This document shows, one piece after another, positions 46,692 to 58,786 of a DNA stretch of 64,000 nt. The translations under genes were made by a program, and so were the position numbers. Source of the stretch: Amorphophallus konjac (taxonomy: Eukaryota > Streptophyta > Magnoliopsida > Alismatales > Araceae); the NCBI GenBank assembly GCA_022559845.1, contig CM040123.1:300316642-300380641 (forward strand). Reading direction: 5' to 3'. The notes below the pieces were generated by a model. That model was given only the letters and a program-made list of their open reading frames with translations, made no database searches and was not told where the DNA came from. Position 1 is the first letter of the stretch; every line of letters starts with the position of its first letter.

Positions 46692-49292
46692 TGATGCAGA
46701 ACGCTAGGAGAACTGGGACTCTATGTGAAGACGCGAGTAAATGGACAACTAAGACCAACAACTTTGCGATGGATTGAACAGCGTAGACTCAAAACCTAAT
46801 GTTCCCAAGAGAGGAACTATGTCAACTAACAAGAATTCAAGCTCGCAAGCACCCCTATGAGGGAAGCGCACGGATCTGCACGGTTGACAAACCGGCAGGG
46901 TCTAGGGTGATTAGACTCCACACTCGTGACTCGGATGAGTCACGGGACGGTCACACTCTCTCACCATGGTAATGAATAAAGGAAATGAACTGGCTAAGAA
47001 CCTACTATGCACACAAGCAGCGGCATCAAGAGAAAATACTAAAAGAGCAAGCTAACCAGGCAAAGAAGTGGACGCATACCTCCACGCTCGGGGCGTGGGG
47101 AAGAAGCCCGGCCAAGTCACATGATCCCCGGTACAATGCTGAACGAGTACAACCAAACACAGCCCACTCCTCGCAGGGAGGTAAAAGGCTACACAGCGGG
47201 ACTCGGGGGTCGTGCAACGTGGGGTGACGGGTGCCGGGTCGGTGAACCTCGTCGTATGCGAGCCACCGCGAGTCGGTACGAACTGGGACCAGCAGCAAGA
47301 GGGGCACGTCACGGAGGCTGAGGAAGGAACCAATGTCCCTGGTAGCACGCTGTGGGGGATGGAAAGCCTCCTGGAAGACGAGGGAAGCCGACGACGCCGG
47401 CTGGAACCTCCGGAGTGGTCGCGAGCGGGGGGTAGGCTGCTAGCCGGCCTGCGCGCGCGTAGGAGAGCAGCTGGACGAAGACCCTGGCACATGACCTTCT
47501 GCTCGTCCGTTGGTCACGAAACTCAGCGTAGGCACTGGTGGGGGTGTCCTAGGGACACCGGTGAATTGGCGACTGCAACGGAGTACCGAAGGTGATGTTG
47601 CGAATTTTGCAACAGGCCCTACACGTTCTGGTCTGTCCTCTGTCAGCAGGACCACAGGTTGAAGATTGGGCTTGAACCGGGTCCTCCAGATGGCAAATTG
47701 GGCGGGGTTTTCTCTGGTGATAGGTGAGGGTCGTTGGATGACTGGGTAGCAGTGGTGGGGTGGCGCGTAGTGGAGGTTTTGGGCGTGAAAAGTGAAAACA
47801 GATGGGGTTCAGTTCTGCAGTCCAGTGCAGTCAGAACTGGGAGCTATGAAGGTGGATGGGATAAGTAGAGAAAGAGGGCTCAGACACTTGCAATAAAATT
47901 CTAGGGGATGGTTTTGGACGTGTTGAAGCAATTCTGAAAATTTCAGGTCATTTGAAGATGTATAGAGGAACGTTCCTTTGGATGGGCTTTGTCACTATCG
48001 CGGCAGGACTGCATAGGAGCAGTCTGCGCGACCAAAATGGGTCCAAATGGAAGTTTTCGCCAAAATGGATATTTGAAGTGAGATTTTCAGGAGAGGTAGG
48101 GGAGATGTAGGGGAAGAGAAGTGAAGAAGGGGTCTATGTGATCAGAGGTCAGGAAGAGGGCATCTCAACGTGATCTTTTAGGTTCTGGGTTACTACAGGT
48201 CTGCACAGAGACAGCCTGCGCAAGGAAAAGGGCTATGAAGACAACTTTGGCTACTAGACGAATTTGGCTATGAGGTTTTCAGGGGACGTGGGGGACAGGG
48301 GATGAAGAAAATCTTATAAGGGTTCAATGGGGTTTGGGGATGGGAAAGGAGGGTGCCGACCTGATCGTACAAACTCATTTTTGCAGGCAGACAACCAGAT
48401 CTGGGCGCAGGACAGCAAGGGCCATCTCCTCCAAGCTTGTTGCAAAACCTTGATCAATGGGACTCCTGGCTTGAGCAGAAGATGGAGAGGTCGCCTCCCA
48501 CCTGTGGAGCATCCAAGAAACCTGTAATAGACCTTAGGAGTTGCTCCCAAGGGAAGAGGAAGAGAGGGAGGAGAGATAGAGGGTGTCACACCCTAGAGGG
48601 GAGGAAGAAGAAGGAAATGCTCTTGGCCAAAACTCATTTTTCATTCATTCATTCATCAAATCCCTCAAGAGGGGGAATACATGATAATATATAGAGTTTG
48701 GACTCCACCTTCCCTCCTTAGAGTTTGAATTTGAATCCCATTAAAATTTAAATTCTATGGGCTCCATCATTGCTCCTTGAAGTTTGGATTTGGAACCCAT
48801 TTGAAATTTAAATTCTATGGGCTCCATCATTGCTCCTTGGAGTTTGGATTTAGAACCCATTTGAAATTTAAATTCTATGGGCTCCATCATTGCTCCTTGG
48901 AGTTTGTGTTTGACCCATTTGAAATTTAAATTCTATGGGCTTCATTTTCCCTCATTGGAGTTTGAATTCGAACCCATTTAAAATTTGAAATCCCAAAATG
49001 ATGCAAACCCAAATACATGCCAAAGACACACCTAAGACGTACACAATACAAAATACGACCAAGTACGTACAAAATACAAATACGACCCAAATACATACAA
49101 AATATAAATACGACCCAAATACGTACAAAATACAAATACGTATAAAAATTCGTACTAAAGTGTCAAAGCTCCGAGGCGGACTCCAGACTGTCCCCCAGCC
49201 ACAATGAGGTCGGTGTCGACCGAGTCGTGCTGCGTGTCCGGTACCGACGACTCTCTGAGTCGAGCCGTATTCTTGTTCTGGTGTCCTCACCA
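46692..49292 (-). repeat. 5' LTR of element D
   Basis: 2601 bases, same length as the other LTR. It keeps the pol tail coding at its start (RYRTRSTTR, SLWLGDSLE) and the 60-base tandem repeat (48715-48980). It is flanked on the right by caaac. Confidence 0.96.
48715..48980 (-). repeat. 60-base tandem repeat in D's 5' LTR
   Basis: Same array as 40905-41170 with the same number of units, so the array predates this insertion. Confidence 0.88.
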
Positions 49293-49297
49293 CAAAC

Positions 49298-49373
49298 GCT
49301 CGACCTTCCGATCAAGCGCACCGTTGGCCCATGAAAGAGTCTCACGCTCTGACTCCGCCCGAGCAAACGCATC
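49298..49373 (-). pseudogene. Antisense extra gene of A, short piece between D and E
   Basis: The minus strand encodes AFARAESERETLSWANGALD, which aligns with AYARSESERSTLAWTLGGSD in E's antisense gene. It joins directly to the piece at 38882 once D is removed. It is cut on the right by E, with gcatc (49369-49373) as the expected duplication. Confidence 0.85.
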
Positions 49374-49704
49374 TGAAGAGGGGCGATCTTGCACTGGTCA
49401 TGAGCTGGGGAGATGATCACCGATCAGTGAACTGCAAGGAAGGGAAACGGATTAGGGGGCCCAGGGATGGTTCCCTGGAGAAACCCTCCGATGCCTAAGT
49501 CAGCATCGCAGTGGTGGAAGCTATGAGAGGGGGAGTGAGGAGGTGCACGAGATCCCTCTCCACCAAGGTGGTGAACTGGTTCTTGCTCAAGGAGTTTTAG
49601 GCGTGTATAGGCCTTACCGTTTGCTGGAGGGAGTCCACTGTTTAAATAGCGCGCTAGCCTCATGAGTACCGTAAGATGAGGAGTTTAAGGCGAGAGTTGC
49701 GTAC
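49374..49704 (-). repeat. 3' LTR of E, first piece
   Basis: It starts TGAAGAGGGGCGATC as B's LTR does, and has GTTTAAATAG near 49640 (TATA-like on the minus strand). F interrupts it at cgtac (49700-49704). It continues at 57887. Confidence 0.9.
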
Positions 49705-51491
49705 TGATAACGCGGAAATGTATGTCGTTACTACACGCGCACTAACAATCTTAAAACTGAACTCGCACAAAATGATCAAAAGAGAACGTAGTAATATGGC
49801 AAGCACAGGTCGAATCCACATGGAAGAAGAGATTTTTAAAGTTAAAAACCTTGAACTCCTTTGGAAAATATTTGCGATTTGATTGCTTGAAGAAAAGTGA
49901 TGAAACAAAGAACGATTCTAACAATTAATTAAAAATGCCTATGGCTATGTGCCTATGCTACAGAAAATAATTACATGAAGTGGAAAGAAGAGATAGAAGA
50001 AGATGGTAGAGAGGGAAGAATAGCAAGAACTAGATCAAAAGAACAACTCCTTTCATTAACTTAAAAGAAAGAGTACATGAAATGTGAAACAAGATTACAC
50101 TAATGACGCAACGAGATTACAATGAAGTGAAATAACATAAAAGTAATAAGAACAAGAAAAGCATGGAGTTTGGTGATGGTAGCAGCAATGGTGATGACGG
50201 CGCCATCCTCTCTTGGCCTTAGATCACGGACCACCTCGCGGAAGATGTCGTCTACGCCGGGAGGAAGTCATCTTCGTCGTTAAAGCCGCTCTTGGAGGAG
50301 AATGACTTTGAAACCAAGATGAATTATGGGATGCTGAAGAAGAAGAAGTTTAAGAGAAGGGAGAAGGGAAAAACTTTTATGAAGAACTCAGATAGCAAAG
50401 AAGATCAGAAGGGCTTCAAAATGGAGGAATAACAGAAACTAACACCTTAGATGAACAGTAAAATCACAGGACATCAAGTTAAAAAATGGAAAATAACTTC
50501 CAAGCCTGAAAGAATTAGAAGATGATGTAGAAGAAAACGTTGTAGAACACTTAAAAACAAAGAACTTTTATGAAGATAGTAAGAGTAGAAAGTGAACAAA
50601 AGGTGGAGAAATAAGGGGAAGAACAGAGAGAAACACTGGTTCGCAGATGAATAAGATATCATAGTGAAAAATACGAAATAGCTCAAAAACCAGATGGAAT
50701 TAGAAGATAATGCAGAAGAAGAAGTTGTAGAGAGCTTAAAAATAAAGAAATTTTATGAAGGTAGCAAGAGGCGAAGAGGGATGGAAGAGGGTGAACTCGG
50801 TGACCTAAGATGTGAGAGGGAGAGGGTGAAAATTGCCAAAAGAAGAACTCCCCTTCACCTCCTTGTCATAGGCTATTTATAGGGAAAGTTGGGTCAATGG
50901 AGGGTGGAGATTGTATCAAAAGGAGATGAATGGCTGGGATTTAGATAGAAGATGGTGTATGGGGAAAAGTAAAAGGAGGTGGGCACCCCCTTTCTTGGAC
51001 TTTGTGCACCCCTTTCCAACTTTGAATCTCCTTTTCAAACTTTGAATATCCTTTTCCTCCTTTTCAAACTTAAACTTTGAATTCGTCATTTTCAAACTTT
51101 GAATTCAAAATTTTAAACTTTCTTTTCCCTCCAACCAAAATATTTTAAATTCTTTATTTGACTTGGTCAAAGTGGTGATGACCGTTTTACCCCCGACTTC
51201 TTTTGTAATTACCTTCTGTGTCCTGCACACACACAATTATGATTTAGTCCAGAAAAGTTACCATAATGTGCACATGAATCTCAAATACTCATAGTTATGA
51301 AATGGAGAATTAATGTCCATGGCCCTCAACTTTAATTTATTAAATAATATTAATAAATTAATCAATTTGCGTGAAAGCTCCAATTTAAATGCAGAGTTGA
51401 GGTTAACTATGAAATATGTATAATTGCCTAATTATATGGACATAAAATGGTGTACATGCGATGAATTACTATAGAAAATGGACACTTATCA
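49705..51491 (-). repeat. 3' LTR of element F
   Basis: Homologous to 56098-57881 along its length. It contains AT-rich and 'tttgaa' repeats near 51010-51120. GCTATTTATAGG at about 50872 is palindromic enough to serve as a TATA box on either strand; on the minus strand it reads CCTATAAATAGC. Confidence 0.95.
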
Positions 51492-52680
51492 CACCCAACA
51501 ACTTGAACATTGCTAGTCCCTTAGCAATGTAAATAATTATAAAATTAGGACTAGCAAACACTCTTGTGTCACAGTTCATAGCAAGAACATTATGCATAAT
51601 GCTTTAGACTTTGGAGTATTACAAGTTCAAGTAAAATGTATTCAGTACAAATTTCATCAGTCCATGTGTTTAGACCTTTCCTCAGGAGACACTCAAAATT
51701 AAATATCTCTTTGTGTATCAGTGATATAACTTGACTAGTGACTACCAAATAGTCTAGATGAATGAGTCTTCTACCTTTCACTTAAAGATGATTTTCAATT
51801 CTGCCCACATCTTATATTAAGCTTCTCGAATTACAGGTAACTTCACTCGGTCTGTTTATTCTTTTTTTCTCTCTCTCTTTTTGTTCTTTTTTCTTTTTTT
51901 TGACACACGGTGCTGCACATCCCTTCACCGTTTGACAGGAACCTCAACTCTTGCCTTAGGAGAAGCAAGCCCGGTTACTAAGTTCAGGGGCATTTTACAT
52001 GTATTTTTTTTTGCAGGTAATTTTTTCCTCACGATTACTTTCAACAAATGGGCATAATATCAATCATCATCTAAGTGTTAAGTAAAATTCCCATCATCCT
52101 AATATTTGTCATCTACCAATCTTATTATTGTGCAATTGTGTGCAAGTTCAATAGAATTTCAGATATATTCTGAGGAAAAGGCTAAAGGCATAACCAATTA
52201 ATTCACCCCTTTAACTTCCTACTCTCACAAGTAAGACTCCAAGTCCTATCATAAAAAAAATTTCTCATTACGAAATATGAACATGAAGCACTTGTTAGAG
52301 GTGTGATGAAAGGCTGCAAGCATTTTGAGAAATCTAGAGCTCAAGTTACCCCCCAACTTAGGTGACATTGTCCTTAAAGGCATGAACAATATAGAGTAAT
52401 GAACAATGTAGATATGAAATTTGTGAAGGAATGATATAACCTGACCGAAGTGAACTTCGACGGGTATCAGTGCTTGAATAAAAGGCAGTACTTGGCCGTT
52501 AATGGCGAAGCATAGGTGCAAAATCTTCTCTCTCCCCCAAACTTATCTTTTATTCACACCTACAGAATAAAAATAAAAATTCAATAAAAACTTGGGCTGC
52601 CTCCCAAGAAGTCATTTATTAGCACACAAAAATTATGAAAACTTTGGGTTACCTCCCAAGAAGCGCTAAGTTTAACGTCT
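51492..52680 (-). other. F: 3' non-coding interior
   Basis: Nearly 1.2 kb without a supported gene. On the minus strand the end next to the LTR (CAAGTTGTTGGGTG, ending 51492) is the likely polypurine tract. A TC/T-rich tract lies at 51858-51900, and a phrase 'cctcccaagaag' occurs twice (52600 and 52652). Confidence 0.55.
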
Positions 52681-55034
52681 TCAGCCAGACATAATGAGAC
52701 CCATTAACAAACAAGTTGATTTCATGATTATCCACCATGTTATCTGATCTTTGTTTAAATTCAAACATTCATGCCATTTGAAGACAACATGATACATGTG
52801 TGCATGTGGGCCAAGAATATGCTGGTCTTGAACATTATTGATTTTAACCTTAATAACATGTGTGAGCCAGTTCTCATCTTTAGGGGTCATGTAACAATCA
52901 ATAGCCATTAATCTATCAAGATCGGGATGGAATCTCTTCCCAATATCTATCCATCGGTCCCCTTGCCTTGTATCCACCCACCTGACAACTCCCTTAGTGG
53001 CTGCCTCTTCCAAAGAAATGTGGTCATTCCCAGGCGGTCTATGAATGAGATCGACATTATTGGCCACATTCCCTTCAAAAATAGCATCATGCAGATCAAG
53101 AGCATTAATCAATTGGCCTTCCTGATGGGGAGTCAGCTCAAAGGTGAATACAACAGGCACATCCCCCTCAGGTCCGAGAGTGTCAAATTGGATCGACTTA
53201 ACTTTTAGAGGAATCAAATTGGAAGGAAGAGTGAGCTCAGGATCTAACTCATCTAATGATTCAAACATTATGGGGTATGACTCGGGGGTTAGATCAAATG
53301 CGAAAGTTTCTAAGAAGGCCCCTTCATTATACTCATCAAGCAAATGAAACTTATCAATCAAATTTTCACTAATGGAGTGGGTAGACCAAATGTGAACCTT
53401 TCCAATAAAGTCTCTTCACCCCACTCATCAATCCAATGAAAATTATCAATTGAATTTTTCCGTAAGGAGGTGGGGAGATTAAATGTAAAATTTTCTAGCA
53501 AGGCCCCTTCATCAGATTCCTCAAGAGGAGGAGGGTATTCCGAATTCATCTTCATTAACTCAATAGGATTATTAATCACTAAGAAATCCTCCTCTTCATG
53601 CATATCCTTAGATGGGCCTTTGGTGTTTGGAGTGATGCTCTCAATTTCTTCAAGTGATGCCCCGTTATCAATATGTTCTGTCGAAATGAGATTATAAGTT
53701 ATATTCTCCACAAGTGGGGCATCTAAATGGGAAATAAATGTTTCACTCAAAGGCCCTTCACCATTTTCTTCCTTAAGAGAGTTATCATTCATCATAATTA
53801 CAACATCAACATTATCTTCTTCCCTATGCTTATCCTCACATGAGTTGGTGATGACACTCTTCATATCAAAATGTTCACATTGTTCTAACATAGGGAGGAT
53901 GTCAATAAGTTTTTCCAATTGTGGGACCGTGAGATGAAATGAGAAATCTTTTGATGCGATCATTTCATGATATTCTTCTAAGTGAGGAAGGTCACATTCC
54001 ATGGCTTTGTCATCATCATTTTTAGTTAGACATTCTTCTTTTCTACATTCTTCCTCGATTGGGCCATTAATATTCTAAATTTCATAGTTTTGAATGGCAC
54101 CATTTTGAAAATCATTTAAGTCACCCCCCAACTTGATCTCAATCGACTCCTTGTGTCTTTCCACATAGATGGGTGTGGACTCCTTAATCGCATAAGCCAT
54201 CTTACTAGTCATCCCCAATTCTCTTTGATATGATTCTTCCCCAATTCTCTCATTACCTTGGTCAAGAGTTTCATTTGGCAAGGGAACCATGGGTTGTTGG
54301 CAGGAATAAATGTATTGGGTGAATTGAGGGACTTGATCTTCAAAAGTTTCATAATTGGGGTTAGACAATTGGCCCATTTCATAGGTGGCTCTTGTGACTT
54401 GGTCCAATTTAGTTTGGAGGGAGCCGATACTTTGTTGATTATTCAAAATGATTTGAATCAATTGGTTGATTTTTTCTTCATTTTTGGAACCATTGTATGG
54501 AGGGGTGGAGTGAATGTGTTGATGATCATATTGATATTGAGATGATGAGAAGTATGTGCCATGCTCTCCGTATTGATTTTCATCAAATTGGGTTGAAAAT
54601 TTTGACTCAAGAGAGCATGGAGCTTGACATTAAGAATTTTCCCAAGAGAAATTATTTTGATCTCCCCACTCAAAGATAGGAGTGCAAGAAGGTGTATGGA
54701 GATTTTGACATGTTGATGTTTGCTCATGAGGAGAGAATAGCATGTGGTCCCCTAAATATGATTGAGCAAATTGATTTTCATTTTGGGGATGATAAGGATA
54801 TTGGGCTGTCATGGGTGTGGAGTTCTCTTGTTGGGTCGACCAAGGATTTGAGCTTTCACTGAAGGTCGGGTAAGATGGAAATTGGGTCGGGTACTCACCT
54901 ACATAATGGGCCGACTGGGCCCATGTGTGATAATCTTGAAAGGTAGGTGGTGTAAAGGAGCTTGGGTCCATTGGAGTGAAGTGATTTTGGGTCAAACAAT
55001 TAAGTTGGTTAAAAACCCGATCCATGGATACCAT
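52681..55034 (-). pseudogene. F: degenerate ORF (about 780 codons), acidic, with repeated motif; function unknown
   Basis: Read from MVSMDRVFNQL at 55034, the frame continues past stops at 54632-54630 and 54077-54075 and through a frameshift near 53365. The first part is rich in Gln, Asn, Ser, Pro and Tyr (QYPYHPQNENQFAQSY); a helical stretch follows (INQLIQIILNNQQSI, LQTKLDQVTRA). The second part is acidic with a repeating motif: EGALLENFTFNLPTS, EETLLERFTFGLPTPL and EGAFLETFAFDLTPES. The last part (RQGDRWIDIGKRF, HMYHVVFKWHECLN) is not repetitive. I recognise no family. By position it corresponds to gag, but no capsid or zinc-knuckle motif is visible. Comparison with other copies would show the original frame. 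Confidence 0.6.
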
Positions 55035-56070
55035 TTTTTTATTATGTTTTTTATTTGTGTGTTTTTTTATTTTGTTTTTTTAACACTAAATGAGATGACA
55101 CAAGAGAAGAGAAAGAATTTTTTTTGTTTTTTATTTTTTATTTTTTTACATACACAAACAAGTTGACACACAAATTACCTAATGACCTAGATGTGACCTA
55201 AACCTACAAATGGGGTTTCACAAAATGACTAAAGTACAACTTAAGTTCACCCTCAATATTTCTACCGGCTAGGTAAGGGGTGGGGTAGTGGGAGGCTCCC
55301 CTACTTTCGTAGGGACCTAATTATGTCAAACCACTAGCCCGCTTAAGGCGTTTGCCGTCCGACCGTCTTGCCTTAGGCACCGGTTTTCACAAGAGGGTAA
55401 ACTCAAATCATACTAAAATCACAGTGTGACCCTAGGGCCAATGTCTACTGACTTTTATTTAAGGCTTAGGTCATGCAAGATGTAAGGGGAAATGTGATTT
55501 GTGGGCTAAGGAAGGGTGATAAAATCCCCACCTTATGTTATTTAGGGGTATTGCCCTTAGAGTATTTTGAAATGAAATGCACATCATAATTTCAAATAAG
55601 GGGTTCTTATGCAATACGCATGCTAGAATAGGATAAGTAGAACGTACCTTGCCCCTTGCAATCTCTAAAATACAATACAGAAATTAAATAACAAGGAAAA
55701 ATCATATGCTAAATGATGCATGGCCTAAAACATGAATGGTGTGGTTTCTACTCTTGAATGACGTCTTTTATTTTTGATGCAAGTGATTTTTTTAATTTTT
55801 TTAATGAACCTATCTAACCACAAGATATGTAAAATGGAAAAATAAAACTAGAATGAAAGATGGAAAGTTTTGATACTTACTTGAAAAGTGATCTCTCATT
55901 ATTTTTAAAATGAATGACAAAATCAAAAGATAAAAGAAAGAAAGGCAAACTTACCTCTGATTTTTTTTTAATTTTTTTTAATTTTTTTCTGTAAAAAAAT
56001 TAAGAAAAGAGAGCTTTATTAGTACACTATAAACACAAGGAAAACAAAGTTCTTAAATCAAAAATCATCA
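55035..56070 (-). other. F: 5' leader
   Basis: About 1 kb between PBS and ORF, with T-runs (55040-55145, 55960-56000) and a conserved-looking GC-richer block at 55255-55400. No ORF. The length is unusual for a plain leader and may include a packaging signal. Confidence 0.5.
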
Positions 56071-56074
56071 TTCT

Positions 56075-56092
56075 TCCCCGGCAACAGCGCCA
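56075..56092 (-). promoter_or_regulatory. Primer binding site of F (Asp tRNA type)
   Basis: The minus strand reads TGGCGCTGTTGCCGGGGA, one mismatch from the complement of the plant tRNA-Asp(GUC) 3' end, five bases from the LTR. Confidence 0.85.
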
Positions 56093-56097
56093 AAAAT

Positions 56098-57881
56098 TGA
56101 TAACGCGAAAATGTATGTCGTTACAACACGCGCGCTAACAATCTTAAAACCGAACTCGCACAAAATGATCAAAAGAGAACGTAATACTATGGCAAGCACG
56201 GGTCGAATCCACAGGGAAGAAGAGATTTTTAAAGTTAAAAACCTTGAACTCCTTCGAAAAATATTTGCGATTTAATTGCTTGAAGAAAAGTGATGAAACA
56301 AAGAATGATTCTAACAATTAATTAAAAATGCCTATGACTATGTGCCTATGCTACAGAAAATAATTACATGAAGTGGAAAGAAGAGATAGAATAAGAGGGT
56401 AGAGAGGGAAGAATAGCAAGAACTAGATCAAAAGAACAACTCCTTTCATTAACTTAAAAGAAAGAGTACATGAAATGTGAAACAAGATTACACTAATGAC
56501 GCAACGAGATTACAATGAAGTGAAATAACACAAAAGTAATAAGAATAAGAAAAGCCTGGAGTTTGGTGAGGGTAGCAGCAATGGTGATGACGAAGCCGTC
56601 CTCTCTTGGCCTTGGATCACGAACCACCTCGCGGAAGATGTCGTCTACGCCGGGAGGAAGTCACCTTCGTCATTGAAGCCGCTCTTGGAGGAGAATAACT
56701 TTGAAACCAAGATGAATTAGGGGATGCTGAAGAAGAAGAAGTTGAAGAGGAGGGAGAGGGGAAGAACTTCGATGACGAACTCAGATAGCAAAGTAGAGTA
56801 GAAGGGCTTCAAAATGGAGAAATAACAAAAACTAACACCTCAGATGAATAGTAAAATCACAGGACATCAAGTTAAAAAATGGGAAATAACTTCCAAACCA
56901 GAAAGAATTAGAAGATGATGTAAAAGAAGTTGTAGAACACTTAAAAACAAAGAACTTTTATGAAGATAGTAAGAGCAGAAAGTGAATAAAAGGTGGAGAA
57001 ATAAGGGGAAGAACAGAGAGAAACACTGGTTCGCAGATGAACAAGATATCATAGTGAAAAATACGAAATAGCTCAAAAACCAGAAGGAATTAGAAGATAA
57101 TGCAGAAGAAGAAGTTGTAGAGAGCTTAAAAATAAAGAACTTTTATGAAGATAGCAAGAGGCGAATAGGGACGGAAGATGGTGAACTCGGTGACCTAAGA
57201 TGTGAGAGGGAGAGGGTGAAAATTGCCAAAAGAAGAACTCCCCTTCACCTCCTTGTCATAGGCTATTTATAGGGAAAGTTGGGTCAATGGAGGGTGGAGA
57301 TTGTATCAAAAGGAGATGAATGGCTGGGATTTAGATAGAAGATGGTGTATGGAGAAAAGGAAAAGGAGGTGGGCACCCCCTTTCTTAGACTTTGGGCACC
57401 CCTTTCCAACTTTGAATCTCCTTTTCAAACTTTGAATGTCCTTTTCCTCCTTTTCAAACAAAAACTTTGAATTCGTCCTTTTCAAACTTTGAATTCAAAA
57501 TTTTAAACTTTCTTTTCCCTCCAACCAAAATATTTTAAATTCTTTATTTGACTTGGTCAAAGTGGTGATGACCATTTTACCCCCGGCTTCTTTTGTAATT
57601 ACCTTCTGTGTCTTGCACACACACAATTATGATTTAGTACAGAAAAGTTACCATAATGTGCACATGAATCTCAAATACTCATAGTTATGCAATGGAGAAT
57701 TAATGCCCATGGCCCTCAACTTTAATTTATTAAATAATATCACCAAATTAATCAATTTACGTGAAAGCTCCAATTTAAATGCGGAGTTGAGGTTAACTAT
57801 GAAATATGCATAATTACCTAATTATATGCACATAAAATGGTGTACATGCGATGAATTACTATAGAAAATGGACACTTATCA
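56098..57881 (-). repeat. 5' LTR of element F
   Basis: It starts TGATAACGCG and ends CACTTATCA, and matches 49705-51491. It is followed by the duplication cgtac. Confidence 0.95.
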
Positions 57882-57886
57882 CGTAC

Positions 57887-58332
57887 TCAACGGGGCTCTT
57901 TACGTCCTCATCGTGAGATCTTTATAGTCTTGAGGAGTTGTGGTTCCTTATCTTTGTGAACTCCTGCTCATAAAGGGCTCTCAACGACCGCGTGGATAAG
58001 CAATCGTCGCTCGATCCAAGCATGAGGAGTGCCAACCCTGTCCGGGCGTTAGGCATAGCTCGGATGTGGCTCGGCCGAAGTGGGCGCGGGGCGCTAGCCT
58101 TTACCCCAGCAAGGGGGATAGGTTGGGCTTTAGATCTTCCTCCGGCCGGATCGACGCTCGGGCCTTTCGAGCCTAATGGCCGCTGAGGAAGGGCTTTATC
58201 CCGAGTGATTTTATTGGACTTTGATGCTAAGTGGGCCCTGCGGGGCTATCACTTAGATGAGCTGGGCCTCATTTGGTCCTGATGGACCTAGTTCGGCCGC
58301 TCTTAGATGGGCTACAGAAATCCCCCTCTCCA
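57887..58332 (-). repeat. 3' LTR of E, second piece
   Basis: Continuation of the LTR after F, ending CCCTCTCCA (reverse of TGGAGAGGG), with the polypurine tract GTAGGAGGGGGACAAG (minus) next to it at 58333-58348. Confidence 0.9.
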
Positions 58333-58348
58333 CTTGTCCCCCTCCTAC

Positions 58349-58786
58349 TTCCGAGCCTTGGTAAGCTCGGAAGAGTATCCGTTAGGGTTTTGGACTAGCA
58401 TGGCTCAGGTGGGTGGAGATCTGGCGGTGTTTGGAATCCACGTGTCGTGGTCACCTGGGCCCGTAATAATGATGATCCTGACGGATTTGAATTGAAGGGG
58501 CCCCCTTTTCTTGGAGGTCAGAATGACGCACCACCTTCCGCATGGGAATATAGGCGGTGTGCGCTTGTCGTCACTCCAGACTCCCTCCGTTTTAGGGTTT
58601 GGCTCTCCTTCGTGCTTACTTTGGGGCTCTTTGATGCGTCGTGAGGACATGACGGAAGAGCAGAGGCTTGTAGCGGCGTTTACAAAGTTGGCGGAGATAA
58701 CCGCTGAGGCAGTTCGACAACTTCCTCTTCCTCCAGAGTCTTCGAAGTCTCGGGAGCATTTTTTTTCAAGTTCTTGTCCAGATTCC
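58349..58786. other. E: stretch between 3' LTR and antisense gene
   Basis: Homologous to 14838-15255 of B. It should contain the start region of the antisense transcript. The frame is open upstream of the chosen ATG back to 58511, but this part is not clearly conserved in B. Confidence 0.4.

Larger units (their letters stand above)
38883..49292 (-). mobile_element. Element D: full-length Ty3 chromovirus inserted in A's antisense gene
   Basis: The LTRs are 38883-41483 and 46692-49292, both 2601 bases, with duplication caaac at 38878-38882 and 49293-49297; 10,410 bases in total. The internal order on the minus strand is PBS, gag, protease, RT, RNase H, integrase and chromodomain. It is related to C at protein level but its LTR is distinct. 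In the first 110 LTR bases I count 5 differences. The interrupted A frame continues on the far side. Confidence 0.97.
49705..57881 (-). mobile_element. Element F: non-autonomous LTR retrotransposon inside E's LTR
   Basis: The LTRs are 49705-51491 (1787 bases) and 56098-57881 (1784 bases), with duplication cgtac at 49700-49704 and 57882-57886; 8,177 bases in total. The ends are TGATAA and TTATCA, a 6-base inverted repeat. The PBS next to the right LTR gives minus orientation. The 4.6 kb interior has one degenerate ORF and no protease, RT, RNase H or integrase motif, so F would have to move with another element's enzymes. In the first 190 LTR bases I count about 11 differences (near 6 percent). 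Confidence 0.95.
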
